Shown: positions 46,380 to 59,083 of the stretch, piece by piece
Layout: each line of letters starts with the position of its first letter
Numbering within the stretch: position 1 is the stretch's first letter
Assembly (NCBI GenBank): GCA_025677815.1
Contig: JAIXMP010000017.1
Location: 310,001 to 374,000 of the forward strand
Direction of reading: 5' to 3'
Length of the DNA stretch: 64,000 bases
DNA from: Phascolomyces articulosus
Taxonomy: Eukaryota; Mucoromycota; Mucoromycetes; Mucorales; Lichtheimiaceae
The notes under the pieces: generated by a model
Databases searched by the model: none
The model's input: only the letters and a program-made list of their open reading frames with translations
What the model was told of the DNA's origin: nothing
Made by a program: the position numbers and the translations under genes

Positions 46380-49300
46380 TTATTCAAGAGTAGGTGTTGT
46401 TGTTGTTCGTCTCCCAATAGGTGACTTTGTAGCTCTTTGATTATTACTATTCATCATGGTGGTCGTCGCAGTAGTAGAAGAAGTAGAAGTATTCAGAATA
46501 CGATCCAAAGAAACTTCATTCAATACTACACCCTCTGTAGCCGCTCGACGTAAACTCGTTGTCCATTGTCGTAACTGAGTTGCCATGGAAGCCACTTCAT
46601 CATTCCTTCGTTTTAATAACTGTTCCTGATATTCATGGGCTTCTTCCCATTTTTTCCTATTGTCATTGGCCATGATTTCTCTTCTTTTCAACACTTGTAT
46701 ATCTCGTTCATATTGAGCTATTCGATCCCGCGATTTATCTGCTTCCATTTTGGCAGCCTTTTGCAGTTGTTTCTTTTCAAGTTTAAGCGTGTCTATTTCA
46801 GATTGCATTTTACTCACAAAGGTTTCTGCTTTGGCGCGTGCTGTTTGCAGGGTATGATTGGTCTGGGTATACTTGCGTTTCAATTCTTGGTTTTCTGTTG
46901 ATAATTTCTTGAGTTTTTGTTCAAATAAACGTCGTACATCATCCACTTGTCGGGTTTCTCGAAGTTGCATCACATTCGGTGCTGCCGTTGTGGGTGGTGG
47001 TGTTGTTCCACCCCCTCCTCCTCTAACTCCTCGTTCTCCTCCTCCTATTCCTCTTGCTTGACTTGCCATTGTTCTTCCTGTTGCTGCTGCTGCTGTTCTT
47101 CGAGTGTAATTCGTGGTGCCAGCAATCGTAGCGGCGCCATTGTTGAGGGGACGACGACGACTACTTCCTGGTTGTTTGAGGAGAGCATCATCTCGCTCCT
47201 TTTCTGTCTCCATAAGATGTTCATGCAATTCATTCAATTTATCCTCATACGTGGATCGCATTTGTGTATATTCATCCTCGGATTTTTCCAATTGACCTAC
47301 AAGCTCCTTTTTTACAAGTAGGTCGGCTTGGACTTGATGTAACATTTTTAATAAATCCTTACTACGACGTCGTCCTGCTGTTGAAGTGCCACTATTACTA
47401 CCTTGAGCAGAATGGCCATGTTGACGAGAAGAAGAGGTCCAACTAGATGATAATCGGGATGTGGCTATTGAATTATCCGAATCATCTAAAAGTGAATCAG
47501 TCCAAGAAAGTGATTCGCGTTTCGTTGAACCGTTAGTAGATTGTGCTGCGCGCGGTGCATTTGTCCATGTTGGTACGGCCTATATATATATCGTTTAATA
47601 ATCACAAGTAAAAAAAGATAAGTTTTTTTCTTTTCTTTTTTTTTGTTTCCCTCTCTCTTGGGTTCTTTTTTTTGGATAATACACACCAAAGCTTCCAATT
47701 CGCCATCTGAATCATCAAAATCATCAATCTTTCCACAGCTGATAATAGAAGAAGAGGACGTTCCAGATTCGTCGTTATGATGAATAAAAGGGTCTTGATC
47801 CATTGTTCTTGTTCTTGTTGGCGTATTAAACTCGGAATTCCCATTGCGGTCACGTTCTTCTGCGGGACAAAGAAAGAGATCGCTCGCCTTGGTCGTTCTT
47901 GTTTCTACGCCTGATAAATCCTGTATCACGGTTTCATCTTGAGACTGTGACCAAACAAACAGTAAATTGTTTGCATTTTCGCTAAGTAAAGTTTAGAATC
48001 AGGAACCAACAGAGAGTTCTCTCTCTCTCTCCTCCCCCCATCTATCTATCTCTTTTTTCTTTCCTCTGAATACAGATAAAGAGGATCAAACTAAATAGGG
48101 TAATCATGAATTGGAGAAGGTTTTACCTTTCTTTGTCTTCCGTGTGAATTGAACGGGTAAGTCGACTCGGCATTGAATTCTGACTATAACAGAATTGGGT
48201 ATATATTATATATGATAAAAAAAATGTCAAAACCAAAAGGGAGGTCAGTAAATTATGATTGGGGGGGGAGGAGGGAAGAAATACATAAATTGTAATTTTT
48301 TTCCTTTTTTTCACTCACCCCATTGGTTAACTCCATCATATGAATTAACTTTTCAGTAGTAGTGGTAGTATTTGTTGTTGGTGTATGAGTAGAAGTATTC
48401 GTACTATGATTGGTACTATCACCACCATGACCACGTTTCCTACTATGCGTTTTCATTCGTTGAGCAATAGGCCGTTTTTGTCGACGTCCGGATAAAGTCA
48501 CCACAGGTCTATAAATGGTTCTTATATTATCACGATGATCTATCGAAGTAGAAGACGAGGAAGCTACCGTTGTGGCAGCTGTACCATAACGTCCTGGCAC
48601 AGCTGTTGATTGAGAAGGATAAAGTTCTTCTTCTGAAGGACCTGTCGTATTACCATACGTAATGGTACTGGTGCTCACCATAGTAGGTGATGCTGGATTT
48701 TTTGGTAAAGCATTCACGGTAGCATTGGCAGCAACAGAAGATGGAGGAGGAATAGATATATTCAAAGAAGCTAAGCGATGATGCGCCTCAGACAGCTGAA
48801 GTTTCAACGCCTCTACCGTTTCAGCATATTGACGAATCACAGGATGAGCTTCGGAAATCACATGGTCAGGTGATATCTGTGCTAGCAACGTGTCTCTTTC
48901 ACTCTGGATCCTTGCTAATTCAGCTGATGTTTCTTGATTGTATTGGCGCATACGGGCTAATTCTTCCCTTTGTTGTTGATGATCATATTGTTGTTGCTGA
49001 GGGATAAATAAAGGATCATGATGAAGAGGAGGATCCATATTAGAAAAGGTGGAGGATGGATGTTGATGATGGTGGTTTTGAACTTTTTGTAAAATGGACA
49101 TTTGCATTTTTAATTGAGATAATTTGGTCCTCAAGAATTGAAGTTCATCAGGACTGCCTTCATAATCATGATTGATTTCCACCCGGTTTTGGATATTGCG
49201 TGCTCTACCCGCATATTTCAGTGTATTGAGTGTCTTCATATAATCTGCATCCGCAGGACTGACACAGGCAAGCATCAGTGTATGGCTGTTGCCTCCCAAA

Positions 49301-50801
49301 CTATCCTGCAGCAGTCTCGTCAGCTTACTATCTCTGTACGGTACGTGAGATCCTTTTCTGGCTTCGTCACCGAGTGCTGATATAACATTACCCAATGCTA
49401 ATAACCCTGTATTGATGGAGATACCTTCTTTTTGTCGATCACCCATAGTTCGTTTAAGCTACATGTAGTAGAATAATCAAAAGTGTTAGTTTTGTTTTTT
49501 GTTTTTTTTTCTCTATAGAAAAAAAAATAACAACACACACACATGCATATATGTATAATAAATCACACTAAAAAAATTCAGTTAGTTGTTTTTATTTATT
49601 TACCCTTTCAGATCCTGCTAAATCCACAAAATGAAATTTGGATGCAATGCGTTTCATTATAGGTAGCTTGTCGATCGATGGGGCATTATTATTATTAATT
49701 TCGTTGCTATTGTTATCCTCTGCTAATTGTTGTTTTAATAGTACTGAAAATACAGCATGAGACCGAGAAGATGCGGCATTTACATCTGTGGACCCTGTTG
49801 CTCTAAATGTCGCTCCTTGTTGTAAAAGTCTAGATCATAAAGAGAGAGAGAGAGAGAGAGTATATATACATATGTGGATGTATGTTATGTAATTAATACT
49901 CCATTTGTTTTTTTTTTTACATACGCATACATTTAGAATTTATATACAGAAGATACATATATCTTCTTTTATATATTTATATATATATATATATATTACC
50001 CCAAGAGTTCTTGTGCATTATACACTCGTTCTTCACGAACACCAGCCCAATAAATACTACCGTCTAAAGCTTCACGGATGGACGGATGTGATTCCGCCGT
50101 ATCCCGATGAGGTTCTAAAAGATCATTGAGATCTTCATGATATAATTCCAAAAATGATACATAAACTTGAAATGAATCTTCGTTTGCTCCTCCATTTCCA
50201 CTTTTTGTATTGGATTTTTCTAACGCGTCGAAAAGTTGATGTGCAAATCGTTGAACGACACCTAAAAATAACATATCCCAACTCATAGAGTTAAATTAAT
50301 TATATTTACAATATAAATCGGTTTATTAAATTATACCTTGGCCATCTTCTTGATCTATATCAATGCCAGTTCCCATACTATATGTTTTTCCAGAACCTGT
50401 TTGACTATTATATACGAATATATAAAGTTAGGAAAGAAGAATAAGAAAAACAAAAAGCGATCAAGGGGAAGAAAAGGGATAGGATGTTAAGATTTGAGGG
50501 ACCAAGTTTTTTTCTTTTTTCTTTTTTTTTGTTGTCTTCTCTCTTTCTCTCTCTCCTCTTTATCCACCCCCTTCAAAGTATATATATATATGTCTATGTT
50601 ATAATCATCGTATAGATAAATATAAATATATATATTCATGCAACAAACAACAACAAAACATTACCCATAAGCTAAAATGGTGACATTATTACTAAATATA
50701 TATAAATATATCGTTATTCAAAATAATTAGTATTCAACAAATAACAAAACTGAAACCGCATCATTATCCTTCTCATCCAAACAGATTACTGCACTCTTTT
50801 C

Positions 50802-50837
<36 letters not shown>

Positions 50838-51168
50838 ATGAGATTATTTACCCCTCTATAAAACGATCCACCAATGGTACCACTGTTTTATTATACACAT
50901 CTTGTTGTGTTGAATCAGGTTTAAATACATTATCAAAAGTAAATGCTCTATCTGAACCCAAAAAGATTTGAGGTTCGTCTGTGGCAAATGTGATGCATTC
51001 TTGATAATTAGCTGCTTGCTCTTTCGAGTTGAGTGGTCGGACTCGTAATGCTACCCTAAAATAAATGAAACCTCCAATGTCAGCACCCTTCTTTTTTTCA
51101 AATGTTTCTCATTTTTGTTCCATGTGCCAAAAAAAGTCGTCATCTTACCTGACAGCCGTAGTTGCCAT
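46380..51168 (-). CDS. kinesin-4 family motor (chromokinesin, KIF4/KIF21-like)
   Basis: Ten exons: 51168-51149, 51055-50852, 50691-50665, 50404-50337, 50261-50000, 49829-49604, 49458-48319, 48183-48127, 47944-47687, 47579-46380; 1153 aa. N-terminal motor: [14 protein letters not shown] loop GQTGSGKT (84-91), switch [12 protein letters not shown], switch II DLAGSE (263-268), and the kinesin-4 wording [38 protein letters not shown] and [19 protein letters not shown]. Then a neck/coiled-coil region, a Ser/Thr-rich linker with several SR and TP sites, and a C-terminal coiled coil (about 790-1120; [20 protein letters not shown] and later [15 protein letters not shown]). Kinesin-4 motors are plus-end directed and set midzone or microtubule length. 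Exon 3 is a 27-nt microexon; exon 8 is a 57-nt phase-0 cassette. Confidence 0.92.
49841..49860. repeat. (AG)n run inside a kinesin intron
   Basis: Ten AG units between kinesin exons 5 and 6. On the coding strand this is a CT-rich tract close to the exon 6 acceptor (AG at 49831-49830), where it can serve as the polypyrimidine tract. Confidence 0.85.
50806..50832. repeat. (TTA)n microsatellite in a kinesin intron
   Basis: About nine TTA units between kinesin exons 2 and 3. Confidence 0.9.
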
Positions 51169-52339
51169 AGAGAGTAAGTTAGTGTCTATATGACAACAGT
51201 GTGTGTGAAAGAGTATTTAAAAAAATGTGAGTCGGGTGGAGTGAGGGTTACAAAAAAAAAAAAAAAAGGGCGCCTTCCAGAGAGAGTGAACAAATTATTT
51301 TTCCATTGCAGTTTTTTTTGCCACTGAGCTTTTTCAAACTTTCTTTTTGGTTCTGCCAATTATCTTTGAGAGAAATTTTTCGTCTCCAGCCTTTTTTCCA
51401 TTACTGTATACTTTATTATAACTATATTATTTGATAAAGAAGTTTTATTTTATTTTATTTTTTTTTGAGGAGTATTTATTAGTTGGATATATATTTATAT
51501 TATTCCTTTGGTGCAAACACCACATTTTGTATCCATAAAAGGATAACACAAAGACCGACAGGAACGTGTCCGGTTCGTTACCCGCGTTGAAAACAGGAAC
51601 TAAAAAAAAACCTGATTCACTTGTACGTCATTTTGTTTTATTTTTTGCGGGGACTCATCTCTCATATTATTATATCTTTATTATAAACAACAGGAGTCCG
51701 TATATACAAGATTTTTCATATTATAATGGACGGTTAGTGCACCTTAGCCGCAACAATCCAATGAATGGGGGGGAGGAGAAAGAGGGGGTTAAAATATGGT
51801 TGAACGATTGTTGACATTTTGATTATTTTGACGTAACCATTATCAGTAATTTGACTTGTATGAAGATGACAGATAAATATCGATTGCCAATGAGATATAA
51901 TTCATATGTTTCTATATTGCGCGGGGTACCTTGCTTGTCCCATAAAAAATGGATATTGTTTCTACTGTATACAATGTATAATAATAATAATGCCATTCAA
52001 TGAAAATGGAATGTGTCTGCTTGGACTTCTTTCGATAAAATTTTAATAATTGAAACAAACTGTGTATAGGGACATGGTCGAAGATGTAACAATGAACAAA
52101 AGAATTTCTATGGTCGTATTATAACTATTCTTACCAAGATATCTTGAAACAACGGGATTGTTCGATGTTATTATTCATTCTTATGTTTATCAATGGATAA
52201 TTGTTTCCACGAGAGGACTAGAAATCATCTTGTACACATTTTATTTTATCCTCTTGGAGAATATACATTCAATCTATCCTTAAACATAATACAATATGTA
52301 TTTACATAGGTGATTCATTATCTCGATATAGCGTATAAG

Positions 52340-53024
52340 GTTGTCCAAGTATTCTTTTAGATAAAGACGAGACCATTCCAAGTACTCGGAATTTGGAACT
52401 TTCTAATGTCGAAGTTCTATTACTACCCAACTTGTCATCACTCAATAGTGTAATGCTTGTCTTAATGGCTTGGGGAAGCACGTAAGTATCTTGGAAAACA
52501 TCCGTTTATTTCTACCATAAATTGCATTTACGAAGAATCTTCGATGGTATGGGTGGTGCTTCTTTCTTTGAATATTATCTATTTAAATAATAATCTGGAT
52601 GATTTAAAGATCACCAATTCAACATTGTTTTTTGTCCGTCTTAAACCATCTGGAATAATATTTTCACAAAAGAAAATTCTTTTACGATTCATAATATATC
52701 ATTGAGCATGGAACAATGGATCATTTAATGTTTTATAAAGATCGAGGATAGTTTCATCCCCTCACCAGTTTCATCATTCATCGAGGAATTCATACACAAT
52801 TGTTACCTTCCCACAAACAGAATATACTTAAATGGTCTATTAAAACGCAGAAAGAATTTCTCATCTATTGTTTATATATTCTTGATGATCCTTTCACATA
52901 TTTTGAAAGGCCACATTTCAAATATAGTAAGAACGCTCCGCTCAGGACTTTAACGGATTATTATCGGAGCCTATTTCAATTTGCTCGTGCTTTTTGCTCA
53001 AACTCTTTTGATATTAAAAACTGA
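52340..53024 (+). pseudogene. possible decayed gene fragments (unrecognised)
   Basis: Two plus-strand patches have protein-like composition. One near 52360-52483 reads KDETIPSTRNLELSNVEVLL then LPNLSSLNSVMLVLMAWGS, reminiscent of a leucine-rich repeat, and ends at a GTAAGT. The other at 52800-53024 reads LKWSIKTQKEFLIYCLYILD and then DYYRSLFQFARAFC. No continuous gene could be assembled and stops intervene. F-box/LRR descent is a guess. Confidence 0.2.
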
Positions 53025-54131
53025 TAAAAAAGAAACTAGCGATAAAAAATCAATTGGCTGTAATGTACTTTATGTATGTAATAATATATATATAGTTGTG
53101 CATATACGTTATTCCCCGTCAAACTTGGACCTACACACAGACGCACACACACACATCACACACAAAAAAAAATTTTTTTCTTGATATATTTTATCCGATT
53201 TGAGGTAATACCAGGTTTCCAAATATCGAATTGGAACGGTTTTGAAAAATTATAGCCTGTTTAATATTATATACTTTTAACATATCCAAAAATTTCAAAT
53301 AATCAAATATAAATTCTCACGAAAGTGCACGAGCCATAACAAAGAATATTTATACCGTGGCATTTTTTTAAAGTAATTCCATTTTTCTTTAGTATGCTTG
53401 TTGTTAGCTGGTGTGTGTATTTTTTTTTCTATAGAATTCTTCAAATCTCATGATCATTTTCGTAAAGTGATCGGTCTCAAATAACTGATATTCACTGTTG
53501 GGGGATAATTACACTATTTACAAAATATAATTATCTTATTCAATTGACATGGAAGAAGATGGGGCGATTTCATTTTTATTTTTTGGACTGGGGACTTATG
53601 GAAACACATTATTTGGTTCATGCTGATGATGTTGATAATTCATCATTATTACAAATAATTGGTGCCAGTAACAAAAGAACAAAAAATAAAAGGCATGTGA
53701 GCCTTTTGGTGAAGAAAGAATAGGATTGTGGGAAATTTATACTTTATAACACAAAAGATGGAAAAAATGGTGTGGAGAAAAAAGAAAAAGAGAGAATTTT
53801 TATAAAGGGCCAAAAAAACCATATTAATCCGCATTTGGATTCAAGGTATAAGAAGGAGGGAGAGGAGAGGATATCACGTTTTGTACCACAGGTGAGTCCA
53901 GGCCCCAAACGAACCAGAACAAAAAAGAAAGTTGGTTGTTGTTGTGGATGGATGGGTGGGTTGGGTTGAATGTGTGCCAGGTGGGGGGAGGGAGAGGGAG
54001 AGTAGGAGAAAGACTTCTTTTTTTTTTTTGTGGTGGTAAGGATTATTATTATACTTACTGGATCGGGACCCAGCCCCCAATTCTTTTTCCCTGTTTGTCA
54101 TCATGCCGACACACATGCCTTTATATATTTT

Positions 54132-54140
54132 TATATAAAA
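54132..54140 (+). promoter_or_regulatory. TATA box before the 54235 gene
   Basis: TATATAAAA about 95 bp upstream of the ATG, followed by a CT-rich leader (TTTCTTTCCTTCTCTC). This is a classical core promoter layout and supports the small downstream gene. Confidence 0.5.
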
Positions 54141-54234
54141 ACTTGGTTATCCAGATCTGGGTTTTCTTTCCTTCTCTCTTTCCATCTTTCTTCTCATTTT
54201 TTTTTTCATTCATCATCTATCATCTCATTCAATC

Positions 54235-54618
54235 ATGCTTGCTACATCAACAATGATGCTCGAAAGTTCATCTTTACGAACAGATGTATCCCCATCATCA
54301 ACATCAAGTAATAATAATAATCCTCGTCGTCATTCATTTTCATCGTTTGTTCGAAATCTCATGTTACTGATATCACCTTCTTCTACCAATGATGATGGTG
54401 ATTCAACTACCACAGTAACAGATTCTAGTGACGAACATCATCATTCCAATGAAGAATCAAAAAAGAATAACAGTTTATTCTTGGAAATGTATTTCTCTTT
54501 TCCAGCACTCGAAGATCCAGATTCTGAAACGAATAATAATACTTGTGCAGCAGACCATAATAATAGTACGAGTCATCACCATTCATTTATTGTACCTACC
54601 AGTCGAGTACTTTGTTAA
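54235..54618 (+). CDS. small serine/asparagine-rich protein (127 aa), unknown
   Basis: Intronless frame with a good TATA box and CT-rich leader. I do not recognise a family. Visible: Ser/Thr/Asn-rich N-terminus, a basic patch with possible kinase sites (PRRHSFSSFVRNLMLLI, about residues 29-45), a polar acidic middle with His and Asn runs, and a short hydrophobic-acidic block (SLFLEMYFSFPALEDPDSE) that looks like a docking motif. It ends SRVLC. No signal peptide or clear membrane span. The 3' side has CAA repeats. Confidence 0.55.
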   Translation: MLATSTMMLESSSLRTDVSPSSTSSNNNNPRRHSFSSFVRNLMLLISPSSTNDDGDSTTTVTDSSDEHHHSNEESKKNNSLFLEMYFSFPALEDPDSETNNNTCAADHNNSTSHHHSFIVPTSRVLC

Positions 54619-56747
54619 ATATTAACAACAACAACAACAACAACTATATACCTTTTTTTTCTCAACCTCTCAGCATTTCTTATTATTATTATATTACTAT
54701 ATTATCAACAACAACAACAACAACACATAACCACATCCACACATCTACTTTGTCATATTTTCATTATTTTACAACACAGTGCCGCATCCTTTTGAACAAC
54801 AACTATTACAATTACTACTATCCATCATTACCATTAACCACCATTTAAACCTTCTATCTATTTGAAATTCTTTTCTTCATTTTGTATATTATCATTTTAA
54901 CTTACCCCTTTCATCTCCCACCCCCATCAATTCCTCTCTTCTATATGTACAGTATTATCTTTTTTTTCATTTCGATTTTGTATTGTGGGGCAAAAAAAAA
55001 ATCGATTTCTTTTTTTTTTTTATGAAAGTTTATTTATGCATGTAAAAACAATAATAAATTTGAGTGAATGAAAAAATAAAAGAGGCCTGTTGTCTTTTTT
55101 CTTTTTCATCAACTCAAAAAAAAATAACACAATCATTAATTTTACATATAAACATTTTTTACTGATTTTTATATCTTATGAATAATTGAATTGAATTGAA
55201 TGAGAATGGATGTGTGGATTGTTTATACAGTGGGTTTGTAAAAACTTTGAATGAATTAAAAAAGGCAATACCGAGCAACATATGGAAACTATTTTTTTAT
55301 AGCGGGTTTTAATATATAGGAAGTGGTTCGGGGCCCAGGATTAACCGGTCATCTACTATTACAATTGTCAAAATTATCGCTGCAATCGAAGGAAGGAAAA
55401 AAAGTTTTTCTTTTAAAAAAGATCAATGTCCGATTTGTTGTTGGATTTTTTTTGCGTGGCCCCCCGAAAATAGCTTTTTATTTTAACCGAACTAAAAAAA
55501 AAAACCGTTGTTTCTAATCGTCTACGTTTTTTGACAGGATAAATAATAAAATACAAGTGGACGACGATGGTTGGCAGATAGGAGATTAGTATACATAAAA
55601 AAAGTGATCGCTTGTTTGTATATCTTTTCCCTCAGCCGGGTCGGCTTAATTAGGCTTTTACTTTCTTTTGGTCCCCAAAAATAAACCTACAACCGTAATA
55701 ACAAGCCTCATGATCATAATGTAACAAGTTGCCACACTGATTAAGTCGATCTATTAAAGGCATTTTTGCGAATGATGATTTTTTTTTCTTTTGTGTGATA
55801 TAAAAAATTGGGGCATGATAAATGATAACTATTATTACTACTACTATCTTTTGTGTGAGTCACTCAAACAAACACTCTCAACCGACCGACGTTATGCCAC
55901 AATAGGATGATAATAACTTGACCTAAAATTGGATTTTTTCAAAAGATTATGGAAAATGTAAGGATTGTGTGTGCAGTAAAAAAATAAAGTGAGGGTTTGT
56001 TTTCTTGGCAAAAGGGAATGATGATGATGGTGATGATTTAAACTTGGTCCTACTTTTTTTTTCTGCCATTCCTTTCTTTCCTTTTCCCTTCCCCCCTTAC
56101 TTGAGCTGTTTACGCTAGAAGATGAATAAAATACCTCATATACAAAAAGTATATTAAGACGCATGATACATAGTAGTGAGATAATTATTCTTCTTCAGCT
56201 GCATATGAAGAAATTTGCATATTACCATTTCAAATGATAAATGCCTTGTTGTTTTTTCATTAAATATCATCATCATGGCCAAGAGTGGTAAAGTGTTTAA
56301 TTATTTTGAGCAAGTTTAATGATTTTATAGTAATTCTTTTTTGACTGAACGCAGCCTCCTTTTTTTTAAAAAAGAAACCTGATAGGTCATCATCATACAT
56401 AATCATTGGGATATATATGCCAAACCTTATGATAGATGATGATATCTTGCTTTTTCTTTTTTTTTTTTTTGGCTGCGGATCATCGGTCATACCCTATCAT
56501 TACTAGTGTGCTATTTCAAATGACAATAATAACATTAAGAAAAAAAAACCTATTTCTGTCAATTATGCATAAAAAGAGGAATAATAATAATAATAGAAAT
56601 CTTTCACTTTCAGTTCTTTAATAATAAATAACAACATTGAATACCCAGGAACATTATTATATAAAAACTCTCAATTATTAAAATAAAAAAGAGTTCTACA
56701 TATTTTTATATAATATATTATTGGAGTTGACTGAAAAGAAAAAAAAG
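54619..56747. other. convergent spacer
   Basis: Between the 127-aa gene (+) and the SLP2 gene (-). CAA repeats at about 54625-54645 and 54708-54726, and many poly-A/T tracts. No gene supported. Confidence 0.55.
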
Positions 56748-58358
56748 TTATGATGATGGTTCACGAGGTTCTTGGAAAGAAGATTCACGTTCTGCAGCAT
56801 CTACTAAATCCTTTGTCATTTCATCTTTGATAGAAGTTTCATCTGAGTAAGGAAGTTCTGGTGGTTGATTTCCGGGTCCCTTTGGCTTATTAATAGTGTT
56901 ATAGATTGATAAAGCCTAATATACAAAAAAAAGATTCAAATTGGTTAATTATCATTACACTCAAAAAAAGAAAAAGTGGGATATTGGTGTAATAGAATAC
57001 CCAACATATACACACACAAATGTACCATTACGAATACAACCACTACTATTATTATCTTTATATGGATTTATAAGGGATATTTTCATTTACCTGAGCAACC
57101 ATCGTAGCTGCATCATTAGCAGCAGCTGGAACAATCATCGTAGTACCTTCCTTTGCCATCTTTCCAAATGCATCCACATATTTTTCAGCAACTGTCATGG
57201 ATACCGCATCTGTACCACGGTGTCGACTAATGGCCATAGCCACTTTTTCAATTCCCTTGGCTGAAGCTTGTGCACGAAGTAAAATGGCTTCTGATTCACC
57301 AGAGGCTTTATTAATTTGCTCCGCTTTATCGGCTTCGGAAGCCAAGATCGTAGCTTGTTTACGACCTTCTGCTACATTAATGGCAGCTTGTCGTGCACCT
57401 AATATCCAAAAAAAAAAGAAAGTTTAACCCTTTCCATTCCATTTCCTTTCTATTTTTTTTCTAACCGTCATTATTATTTACCTTCAGATTCGAGAATTTG
57501 TGCACGTTTGGTACGTTCAGCTGAAACTTGTTGGTGCATGGATTCCACCACCTTGGCAGGAGGATGAATATCACCTTAATAATAATAATAATAATAATAA
57601 ATTAGGTATAAAAGATGAGAAAAAAAAAGTTGGATCGATGTACTCCCCTTCTCCCCCCAAAATGGATTACACATAAAGTTTAACTTTCTTGTACGATCAC
57701 TGAAAAAAAAAGACACCAATGAAAAAATACTTACGGATTTCATAACGAAGACATTGAATTCCCCAGTCTTCAGAAGCGGAGTTGATCGCATCCACAATAT
57801 TTGCATTGAGATGAGCTCGTTCTGCCAAAGTACGATCCAATGTCATTTGGCCAATCTCTGCACGCATGGTGGTTTGTGCGAGTTGTGTAATAGCAAATTC
57901 GGCATCTTCTACTCCATAAGAAGCCTAAATACATATATAGAAAAGGGGGAAAATCCATATATCAACAACATATGTCAAAAAAAAATCCAATCAAAACATC
58001 ATCATGTTCATCATCACCATGTTTATAATATAGTGGAAGAATTTCCCTTCCTATTTGTTACCTTGAAAGGATCCATAATCTTGTAATACAAGACACCATC
58101 AAGCTCCAATGTGACGTTATCTAAAATGTTGGTAAATAATAATAAAAAAATGTTGTTAGTTTATCTTTAATAATTCCCATAACGCTTTCCCACCAATCCA
58201 TCTCTCTCTCTCTTTTTTTCTCTCTTCGATCGATGGAAAGAGAAATAAAGGAAGTAATAAAAACTCTCTATTTCCGCGGGACCCCTACATCTCTCACACT
58301 CACATATAAATTCTTCTCACTTCCCATCCACCCATTCTAATTCTCCCAGACAACATTT

Positions 58359-58394
<36 letters not shown>

Positions 58395-59083
58395 TATCAC
58401 ATAAATACAATTTCCTCCAACTTTGAATTATTATAATTTATCCGCCTTTTTTTACCTTGAGTAATAGCACTTTGGCTCGGTACTTCAATGGCTGTTTCTT
58501 TAAGACTTTTGACGTATTTAATACGATCAATGATAGGTACCAAAATATTAAGACCGGGATCAAGCATTCGATGGAATTTTCCCATGCGTTCAACAATCCA
58601 TGCTTCTTGTTGCGGAACAAATTTAATAATCTATCAATGATGGGAATCCCCCAATTGTATGGGTATGTTTATTTTTTATTATTTAGCATTCATGGGGACA
58701 GGGCTACCATATACTAGCAAAAAGAATAAATAATAAATAAATAAATAAAAAGAGAGAGAGAGGCTTTACCGTGTTTCGTGGTAATGACTTGCGTTCTACA
58801 CCTCCCCAACCCGTTCCAGAACCTGCTCCAAAATTAGTGGGTGTACCATAAGAATCATAGTCATTGTTATATCCATAACCACTATAGAATCGAACTCGAT
58901 GGCAAATAGCTGACTACAGTTTTATTGTTGGTGTTGTTGTTAATATATTTTTATAAACCAAATCGTGTTTCAATACCAAAAAAAAAAGGGTAAGCTCACC
59001 TTGAGTGCTGTATTTTGAGCTATGAGACGAGTGTTGGTACGCGATGCTAAGATTAAACCGCGCGATCGTTGTAAAGATTGCAT
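56748..59083 (-). CDS. SLP2: stomatin-like protein 2 (mitochondrial SPFH protein)
   Basis: Eight exons: 59083-59000, 58913-58770, 58630-58456, 58120-58062, 57924-57735, 57574-57482, 57398-57091, 56915-56748; 406 aa. SLP2 scaffolds cardiolipin-rich inner-membrane domains and stabilises prohibitins and respiratory complexes. The N-terminus ([20 protein letters not shown]) is basic, hydroxylated and lacks acids, a mitochondrial presequence. A Gly/Tyr-rich linker follows. The SPFH/Band-7 core reads [59 protein letters not shown] and [15 protein letters not shown]. The helical tail has [17 protein letters not shown] and the C-terminal stomatin-like extension. The ATG is the first in frame; upstream in-frame codons use only TTG. 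Confidence 0.93.
57577..57603. repeat. (TAA)n microsatellite at an SLP2 splice acceptor
   Basis: Eight or nine TAA units lie immediately upstream of the exon 6 acceptor of SLP2 (minus strand TTATTATTAAG|GTGATA), so the acceptor has no classical pyrimidine run. Confidence 0.85.
58359..58395. repeat. (AC)n(AT)n compound microsatellite in an SLP2 intron
   Basis: About seven AC units followed by about ten AT units between SLP2 exons 3 and 4. Confidence 0.9.

Larger units (their letters stand above)
51169..54234. other. 3-kb spacer between divergent genes
   Basis: Upstream of the kinesin (-) and of the small protein gene at 54235 (+). It holds poly-A/T tracts and one stretch (52340-53024) that may be decayed coding DNA, listed separately. 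Nothing else is supported. Confidence 0.5.

Noticed and set aside
46947..47321. 124-codon Ser/Cys-rich plus-strand frame
   Set aside because: Antisense of the kinesin-4 tail exon; the Cys and Ser runs come from its Gly, Thr and Ala codons.
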